From Candidatus Limosilactobacillus faecipullorum (GTDB lineage Bacteria; Bacillota; Bacilli; Lactobacillales; Lactobacillaceae): a stretch of DNA of 64,000 nt. The stretch spans positions 1-64,000 of the forward strand of contig DWYX01000059.1 in NCBI GenBank assembly GCA_019118465.1, in the 5' to 3' direction. This document shows positions 59,544 to 64,000 of the stretch, piece after piece (within the stretch, counting starts at the first letter, position 1; every line of letters starts with the position of its first letter). The translations under genes were made by a program, and so were the position numbers. The notes beneath the pieces are model-generated. The model was not told where the DNA came from, did no database searches, and worked only from the letters and a program-made list of their open reading frames with translations.

Positions 59544-62500
59544 TGCGGCCCTTAACACTTGAGCTAAAAAACTTTGGTCCCTATGCCCACACGGTAGTAG
59601 ACTTTCAAGAGTTTACTAACGCCCCGTTATTCTTAGTCACTGGAAACACGGGGAGTGGGAAAACAACGCTATTTGATGCCATGGTTTTCGCGCTCTTTAA
59701 TGAAACTACAAATAATCAGGAACGAAATGCGGCAGCCTTACGGGCGGATTTCGCCCCGGTTACGGAAGAAACCTGGGTTGAATTTACTTTTGAACATGCC
59801 GGGATAAACTACACGATTAAGCGCCGTCCTAAGCAAACAATTCAAAATAAGCGGGGGAAATTAATTGATCGGGGCTCCAAAGCGGAACTAACTTTTGAAA
59901 AGGACGGGGAAATAACTGAGCTAACGCAAATCAAAGAGGTCGATGGTTTTATTACCGACTTACTTCAGTTAGATAAAGACCAGTTTAAGCAATTAGTAAT
60001 GTTGCCCCAAGGTCAGTTTCGCCAAGTTTTGGCTTCCTCAAGCAGTGAGAAGGAAACCCTCTTGGAACAACTTTTTCAAACGAGTTTATATCGCCAGTGG
60101 ACGGCAAGCTTAAAGCAACAATTAAGCGATCAAAATCAAGCCATGCAAGCTCAAAGACAACAGCTTCAAACCCTTAAACAGAGTGAATCAACGGTTGATG
60201 ATCAATTACCAACGCCGGCTTGGCTAACGAAGGTACAGGAGCTTCAAGCTCAGTCCCAAATGGAATTAGAAAAAATTTCCCGGGAAATTAATCAACATCA
60301 AGCAAAGGTAACAAAGGCCCAAAACCAACTTAGTATTGCGAAAAATAAAGTCCAAGCTGAAAATGAAATGCTCCAGTTGAAACGGACCGCTTCGACTTTG
60401 ATGGCGCAAGAACCAGAGATAAAAACTAAAAGGAAGACCATTTCCCAATTGACCTGGTATCAAGGAATTCAAGCTGACTTTTTAAACTGGCAAACGGTCC
60501 AAGCAACTTACGAGCAGGTCCAAACGGCGCAACCAAAAATTGAAAAACAATTAGCTCAAACCCAGCAAGAAGTTGAACGAACCGTCCAGGTTGCAACTCA
60601 ATTAGCTCAGCAGGTGTCGTTGATTGACCAGCACCGGCAAGCTAAATTAGCTTTAGAACAAAAGGTGCCAGATTTTGAACAACGGGAAACCCTCAGTCAA
60701 CAGGTAAAGAAGCAGCATAAATTAGTAACCATTACTCAAGCACGGTTAACCACACTAAAACAGGAGCAAGCAGAGAAAGAAAGCCATCAAGTCGAACTTC
60801 AAAAACAATTGCCAGACCGAGAGCAACTGGCCGAAAAAGAAATCCAGCTTAACCGGGCCTTAACCCAACTGAAAAACTGGCAAACTGAACAAGAGCAACT
60901 AAAAGAGGCACAAAAGAGAATTGAAGCGGCTAAGCAAACTTGTGAGCAAACACAATTGATAAAGCAAAAACTGGAACAAAGTCTTAAGGAGGCTAAGGCG
61001 AACTTAGCTCAGTTAAAAGACTTGTTTGCCCGGAATGCAATTGCGCGCTTAGCAAAGGATTTATTGCCAGGCGAGGCCTGTCCAGTTTGCGGTAGCTTGG
61101 ATCATCCGCACGTTGCTACGATCAAGCCGAGCGAAAAAGTGGTCACTGAAGAAGCAGTCCAAACAGCTCAAGTTAGTGTTGATCAAGCCCTCAAAAAGTT
61201 TAGCCAGGCCCAAGCGGACGAAAAGCATGCTCAAAAAAGTCTTGCAACCGCAGAGCAAACAATGGTGGAGCAACTAACAAAGCTAGCAACGGAACTAGGG
61301 GTGGAAACAAAAGTTACGGAGGTTGAACAAGCAATTACAGCCCACGGAATGGACCTTGCTACCCAACAAGAAGCTATCCAGGCAGAAAAACAGCAATACC
61401 AAGCAACTCAAACTGAATTAACGACTTTAGCGACGCAATTGACAGCTTTGAGGGCTCACGTTGATCAGCAAAATCAACAATTACAGCTAGCCAAAGAAAA
61501 GTTGGTTGGTGTGGAAGGGCAACTAGCCAGTCTTGACCAGCGGTTAGGTAAGCAGACTTTAGCGGAAGTCCAAACTCAAATTGCAGAACTAGCAAAGCAA
61601 ATAACAGCATTTGATCAACAACTCCAGGCTAATCAGCGGCAGCAACAGGCCGCTAAAGAAGCACTTGCGGTTGCTAAAACAAAATTGGCTCAGCTCCAAG
61701 ACCAGGCGCAAGCCGCTGATCAACGCCGGCAAACCTTACAGCAGGTATTAACCACGGCATTAGCGGAATTTGATCCCGGCTTGGATTGGGAATTTTTAAC
61801 CAGGGCGCAAAAGCAAATTGACCAACTCCCAGATCTTCAAGCGGTAGTTAACCAATATCAGCAGGCAGTCGCTGCTAACCAGGCCCAACAAGCCCAGGTG
61901 CAAGCTCGACTCACGGAACTTACTTCTGCCTTGTCAGTTGAAACGGCGCAAACAGCTTTAGCAGACGCCCAAAAAGAATTAAATACGTTACTAGCAGGTC
62001 AAGGGCAGCAACAAGAACAAATTAAGCGGCGGCAAAACTTACTTAAAAAGGTAAAGGAAATCGTCGCAAAACAGGCGGACCAATTGGCGCAACAAACCGA
62101 GCTGAATACCTTGGTAAAGGTCGTGACTGGTAACAGTGAAACAAAACTAAGCCTAGAACGTTACGTTTTAAAGAGTTACTTTAGTCAGGTTTTACAGGTT
62201 GCCAATGAATATCTCATCCGCTTATCCCAACAACGGTACGAATTTAAACTTGATGATCAAGTTGGCCACGGTAATGGGCAAAAATGGGCTGGTCTTGAAA
62301 TTAACGTCCATGATAATCACGTCGGGCGAGATCGGAGTGCCCGGACCCTTTCGGGAGGGGAAAGCTTTATTGCGTCCCTTTCCTTAGCGCTTGGCCTTAG
62401 CGAAGTCATCCAACGGCAAGCGGGGGGAGTAAAAATCGAGGCCCTCTTTATTGATGAAGGTTTTGGTTCCCTCGATCAAACCGCTTTGCAGACGGCCTTG

Positions 62501-62647
62501 AATGCCCTACTTGAGATTCAAGGTTCACGGATGATTGGGGTTATTAGCCACGTTACGGAATTAAAAGAGCAGATTGGCGATCAGTTAGTGGTAACTAGTC
62601 AGAACGGACGGAGCCAGGTTTCATATCAGCACGGCAATGAAATTTAG
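59543..62647 (+). CDS. sbcC: Exonuclease subunit SbcC
   Basis: GNTGSGKTTLFDAMVFALF; CPVCGSLDHP zinc hook; LSGGESFIASLSLALGLSE; FIDEGFGSLD; overlaps the sbcD stop. Confidence 0.96.
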   Translation: MRPLTLELKNFGPYAHTVVDFQEFTNAPLFLVTGNTGSGKTTLFDAMVFALFNETTNNQERNAAALRADFAPVTEETWVEFTFEHAGINYTIKRRPKQTIQNKRGKLIDRGSKAELTFEKDGEITELTQIKEVDGFITDLLQLDKDQFKQLVMLPQGQFRQVLASSSSEKETLLEQLFQTSLYRQWTASLKQQLSDQNQAMQAQRQQLQTLKQSESTVDDQLPTPAWLTKVQELQAQSQMELEKISREINQHQAKVTKAQNQLSIAKNKVQAENEMLQLKRTASTLMAQEPEIKTKRKTISQLTWYQGIQADFLNWQTVQATYEQVQTAQPKIEKQLAQTQQEVERTVQVATQLAQQVSLIDQHRQAKLALEQKVPDFEQRETLSQQVKKQHKLVTITQARLTTLKQEQAEKESHQVELQKQLPDREQLAEKEIQLNRALTQLKNWQTEQEQLKEAQKRIEAAKQTCEQTQLIKQKLEQSLKEAKANLAQLKDLFARNAIARLAKDLLPGEACPVCGSLDHPHVATIKPSEKVVTEEAVQTAQVSVDQALKKFSQAQADEKHAQKSLATAEQTMVEQLTKLATELGVETKVTEVEQAITAHGMDLATQQEAIQAEKQQYQATQTELTTLATQLTALRAHVDQQNQQLQLAKEKLVGVEGQLASLDQRLGKQTLAEVQTQIAELAKQITAFDQQLQANQRQQQAAKEALAVAKTKLAQLQDQAQAADQRRQTLQQVLTTALAEFDPGLDWEFLTRAQKQIDQLPDLQAVVNQYQQAVAANQAQQAQVQARLTELTSALSVETAQTALADAQKELNTLLAGQGQQQEQIKRRQNLLKKVKEIVAKQADQLAQQTELNTLVKVVTGNSETKLSLERYVLKSYFSQVLQVANEYLIRLSQQRYEFKLDDQVGHGNGQKWAGLEINVHDNHVGRDRSARTLSGGESFIASLSLALGLSEVIQRQAGGVKIEALFIDEGFGSLDQTALQTALNALLEIQGSRMIGVISHVTELKEQIGDQLVVTSQNGRSQVSYQHGNEI

Positions 62648-62655
62648 GCTTTTAG

Positions 62656-62915
62656 TTGAACTTAGGTTAGAAAACAGCTAAAATAACTGTCAGAATATTA
62701 AACACGGAACGTACTTTAAGTAGGTTTGGCAGAGAACTTCTGGTTGGTGGAAAGAAGAAACCGAAATTCCGGTACGGTAAATGTGGGCGGGTAATGCCGC
62801 ACGGTCAATGGCCGTTATCCATCTTTTGAGGGTGCTTTTTAAGCAAACTTGGGTGGTACCGCGGAACAGGAGTCATTTCGTCCCAATGATTTGGATGAAT
62901 GGCTCCTTTTTTGAT
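62656..62915 (+). promoter_or_regulatory. T-box leader of serS with promoter and terminator
   Basis: TTGAAC-17-TAAAAT promoter; T-box AACTTGGGTGGTACCGCGG (62846-62864); terminator AGGAGTCATTTCGTCC...GGATGAATGGCTCCTTTTTT; tentative UCC specifier at 62768-62770. Confidence 0.9.
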
Positions 62916-62943
62916 ACCTAAGATATGATTTGGAGGAATTGCA

Positions 62944-64000
62944 ATGTTAGATTTAAAGAAGATCCGGCGGCAACCAGATTGGTACAAGGAAAAGTTAGCA
63001 ACCCGGGGCGTTAAGGCCGAAGAAATTGATGAAGTTTTGGCGCTCGATACTAAGCGACGGGAATTATTACAAAAGACTGAAACCTTGAAGGCGCAACGGA
63101 ACGAAGCTTCCAAACGGATTGGGGAAGCTAAGCGGAATGGTGAATCAGCTGACGAAGCCATTGCGGCCATGCAAAAAATTGGGGGCGACATTAAGGAACT
63201 TGATGAACAAGTTGCGCAAAATGATGAAGTCTTATTTGATAAGATGTCGCGCTTACCAAACGTTCCACATGAAGGAGTCCCAGTTAGCCTAACTGAAGAT
63301 GGGGCTAAGGAACTTCGTAAAGTTGGCGAAATTCGTCACTTTGACTTTGAACCAAAGCACCACTGGGACATTGGGGAACAACTTGGGATCCTCGACTTTG
63401 ACCGGGCCGCTAAGGTTTCTGGGGCACGGTTCGTTTACTACGTTGGTTTAGGGGCTCAATTGGAACGGGCCGTTTACAACTTCATGTTGGATGAACACAT
63501 GAAGGAAGGCTACACTGAAGTCTTACCACCATACATCGTTAATGCTCACTCAATGTACGGGACGGGGCAATTCCCGAAGTTCAAGCAAGATGTTTACCAA
63601 GTTAACGGGGAAGACATGACCTTAATTCCAACTGCCGAAGTACCGTTGACAAACTACTTTGGCAACGAAGTCATTCCAGCTGAAAAGCTACCAATCTATG
63701 TAACGGCCTTAACGCCAAGTTTCCGGTCTGAAGCAGGTTCTGCTGGTCGGGACACCCGGGGCTTGATCCGGATGCACCAATTTAACAAGGTTGAAATGGT
63801 TAAGTATACGAAGGCTGATCAATCATGGGATGAACTCGAAAAGATGACGGCGAATGCTGAAAACATTTTGAAGAAGCTTGGCTTGCCATACCACGTAATT
63901 ACCTTGACGACGAGTGACATGAGCTTTACGGCTTCTGAAACCCATGACCTTGAACTTTGGATGCCAGCCCAAAACAAGTACCGGGAAGTATCTTCTTGCT
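62944..64000 (+). CDS. serS: Seryl-tRNA synthetase, truncated by the window end
   Basis: [22 protein letters not shown]...; [30 protein letters not shown]; absent from ORF track because it has no stop in the window. Confidence 0.96.
   Translation, partial: MLDLKKIRRQPDWYKEKLATRGVKAEEIDEVLALDTKRRELLQKTETLKAQRNEASKRIGEAKRNGESADEAIAAMQKIGGDIKELDEQVAQNDEVLFDKMSRLPNVPHEGVPVSLTEDGAKELRKVGEIRHFDFEPKHHWDIGEQLGILDFDRAAKVSGARFVYYVGLGAQLERAVYNFMLDEHMKEGYTEVLPPYIVNAHSMYGTGQFPKFKQDVYQVNGEDMTLIPTAEVPLTNYFGNEVIPAEKLPIYVTALTPSFRSEAGSAGRDTRGLIRMHQFNKVEMVKYTKADQSWDELEKMTANAENILKKLGLPYHVITLTTSDMSFTASETHDLELWMPAQNKYREVSSC

Noticed and set aside
62805-63191. 128-aa minus-strand ORF at the serS start
   Set aside because: Spans the T-box terminator and the serS N-terminus on the opposite strand; serS is clearly the real gene

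Overview
Chromosomal housekeeping and metabolic region of a low-to-moderate GC lactobacillus. Limosilactobacillus-like is an inference from gene content and protein style, not from a search. No rRNA, tRNA, CRISPR array, IS element or prophage was recognised. Protein-coding content from left to right: two ABC exporter genes, argR, an ArsR-type regulator, a five-LysM glucosaminidase with a KxYKxGKxW-type signal, a ScrR-like LacI regulator, efp, nnrE, an NCS2 permease, pepO, a macrodomain protein, pnuC, greA, a polar amino-acid ABC transporter, galK-galT-galR, a lacS-type symporter with melA, pepF, a MATE transporter, Lrp, Usp, a frameshifted glycerate kinase, gnd, zwf, nrdI, codBA, a Y-family polymerase, rlmD, a small DUF2975-like/XRE operon, the dltXABCD operon, sbcDC, and a T-box followed by serS that runs off the window. 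Three genes are absent from the supplied ORF track: dltX (45 aa), a 56-aa ORF at 10827, and serS. The most interesting signals are non-coding: (1) a family of three long structured intergenic elements plus fragments, with shared sequence blocks and apparently compensatory stems; (2) a PyrR-type attenuator upstream of codBA; (3) two palindromes in the promoter of the DUF2975-like/XRE micro-operon; (4) a terminator family whose apical stem is conserved while the lower stems are unrelated; (5) a NiaR-like site at pnuC; (6) shared operator-like sites at galK and lacS. All alignments and foldings were done by eye; no search or folding program was run.
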